From NCBI GenBank assembly GCA_001593925.1, contig LUCD01000123.1, forward strand, positions 1 to 5,390: a stretch of DNA of 5,390 nucleotides, in the 5' to 3' direction. This document shows positions 4,250 to 5,390 of the stretch, in pieces (position 1 is the stretch's first letter; each line of letters starts with the position of its first letter). The position numbers and the translations under genes are program-made. The DNA comes from Candidatus Bathyarchaeota archaeon B26-1 (GTDB lineage Archaea > Thermoproteota > Bathyarchaeia > Bathyarchaeales > B26-1). The notes beneath the pieces were generated by a model. It made no database searches and had not been told where the DNA came from. It saw nothing but the letters and a program-made list of their open reading frames with translations.

Positions 4250-5357
4250 CTACTCGACTTTCAGGTCTAGGGCTACCTGCCAATGGAGCCGCCTCCCTAA
4301 CGAGCCTGCTGGCTAGAACCTTGGAGACCTTACGGCCCGCCCTCTCCTCAACGATCTTCTTGATCTTCGCCTCAACTTTCTTGATGGGGTTGTCGCCTCC
4401 TGCAAACTCATAATAATGGATTATCCCTCCGCTGGGCTTGAGGGCTTCACAGGCCGCGGCTACGTACTCGAAAGCCCTCTCAGGGAGGTTCATTATGACG
4501 CGGTCCGCGACTCCTTTGAGCTTCTCCGCCACTACCTTCCTCGCGTCTCCCAGTATCGGTACAACTTTGCCCTCAACCCTGTTCGCGGCTATGTTCCTCT
4601 CAAGGTACTTTACAGCGTCCGGGTTTACGTCGATGGCGTATACCTTCACGGACTTGAGAATCTTCGCCGTTAAGATCGAGAAGGGGCCAACCCCAGCGAA
4701 CATGTCGATCACGGTCTCGCCTTCTCGGACTTGTGATGCAACCCTATGATGTTCGTGGGAGAGTCTAGGGGAGAAGTAGACCCTCGTCGGGTCGAGGTGG
4801 TATATGCATCCGAACTCCCTATGAACGGTCTCAGTCTCGCCGGAGCCGGCTATAACCTCGAACTTTCTCAACCGGTATGTCCCCTCAACAGCTCCAGCCT
4901 TAGCCAGAACTGTTCGAACCCTTTTATGCGCCTTCAAAATCGCTTCCCCGACGACCTCCTTGTACTCCTCGAGCTCCGGGGGTATCTCGACTATGGCTAT
5001 GTGGCCTATAAAGTCGATTGAGCAGGGGAAGCTCGCCAAGAGATGAGGAGGAAGAAGCTCCGCGGCCAAGTCCACAGCCTTGACGACTCTCTCCCGCTCA
5101 GGGAAGGCCCTCCTAACAACCTCTAGTCCTTCGATCTCTTTTGAGAGCTCAGCCTTCTCGTGTAGGCTGGGCTCCTCCAGAAGTGGCACGTATACATAGT
5201 TGTTATCCGACTGAACCTTGAGTCTCCTGTTGAGGAGGTTGAGCTTCGCGGCTAGACGTATAGCCTTCCCGCCGAATAATTTCCTAACCTTTAAGCATGG
5301 TGCCTCGATCAACTCTCTGAGGATACGGAGATCAGCAGAGCAATAAATGTTACTCAA
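4250..5357 (-). CDS. trm5: tRNA (guanine37-N1)-methyltransferase Trm5, frameshifted near its C terminus
   Basis: Trm5 uses S-adenosylmethionine to methylate N1 of G37, next to the tRNA anticodon, which keeps the reading frame. Visible parts are CLKVRK (21-26) at the family N terminus, the second domain with FIGHIAIVEIP (116-126), YRLRKFEVIAG (161-171), FSPRLSHEHHRVA (195-207) with the likely catalytic Glu202, the SAM-binding DMFAGVGPFSI (218-228), AIDVNPDAV (241-249), and NLPERAFEYV (290-299). After VREAAP (353-358) the main frame runs on as unrelated sequence. One base later (skipping T 4283) another frame gives WQVALDLKVE and a TAG (4250-4252), the expected Trm5 ending. Two residues usual between Pro and Trp/Tyr are missing, so five bases appear lost. 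The first in-frame start is TTG 5357, without a ribosome-binding site; TTG 5312 fits the family N terminus better. The joined product is about 368 or 353 residues. Confidence 0.92.
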
Positions 5358-5390
5358 AAATGGTTCTGAAGGGTGTATGAAGCGTTTTCA

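Larger units (their letters stand above)
3738..4283 (-). other. Runaway reading frame of trm5 antisense to DUF371
   Basis: Without a frame change, the trm5 frame has no stop for about 181 more codons and ends at 3738, covering the whole DUF371 gene on the opposite strand. The resulting 539-residue reading shows no known domain after residue 358, and its sequence is what the reverse of a well-biased gene gives. It should not be annotated as a Trm5 extension, but an automatic caller might do so and drop DUF371. Confidence 0.75.

Noticed and set aside
4280..4286. Intron or intein at the trm5 break
   Set aside because: Sequence is missing rather than added, and no bulge-helix-bulge structure or intein motif is seen.
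5369..5390. Possible start of a plus-strand gene (ATG at 5377 after GAAGGGTG) at the right edge
   Set aside because: Only 14 bases of coding sequence would be visible, so it cannot be supported.

Overview
The window looks like a chromosomal segment from an archaeon, most likely a thermophile of the TACK/Thermoproteota side. This rests on an archaeal-type Trm5 tRNA methyltransferase, a DUF371 protein, an archaeal HTH_45-like winged-helix protein, heavy use of AGG/AGA arginine and ATA isoleucine codons, TTTAAA-like boxes about 26 bases before expected transcript starts, and Shine-Dalgarno sites (AAGGAG, GGTGA, GGGGAG, GGAGG) before most genes. I cannot place it more finely from the sequence alone.

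Left part (1-1813, all minus strand): the 5' end of a GNAT-type acetyltransferase gene runs off the left edge. A 275-base spacer follows, holding a T7 terminator, two hairpins and a candidate promoter/operator. Next comes glyA (serine hydroxymethyltransferase), which is complete in content but shifts frame about 61 codons before its end. Middle (1814-3010): a 200-base divergent promoter region with two related dyads separates glyA from htpX, a membrane M48 zinc protease on the plus strand. Right part (3010-5357): htpX converges on a minus-strand pair, a small two-helix membrane protein behind a winged-helix regulator. The regulator is divergent from the plus-strand DUF371 gene, and the shared promoter region holds a 13-bp dyad. 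DUF371 converges on minus-strand trm5, which also shifts frame, 10 codons before its expected end.

The most notable signal is that the two broken genes carry the same lesion. In both, five bases appear to be missing where the family has two further codons, leaving a single T and a net +1 shift close to the C terminus. Both products are core housekeeping enzymes, so true loss of both would be surprising. The options are real deletions, assembly error, or +1 recoding. The third is attractive because Trm5 makes m1G37, the modification that suppresses +1 slippage, but the family alignment argues more simply for deletion or error. No obvious multi-gene defence or mobile system is visible. No tRNA, rRNA, CRISPR or insertion sequence was recognised.
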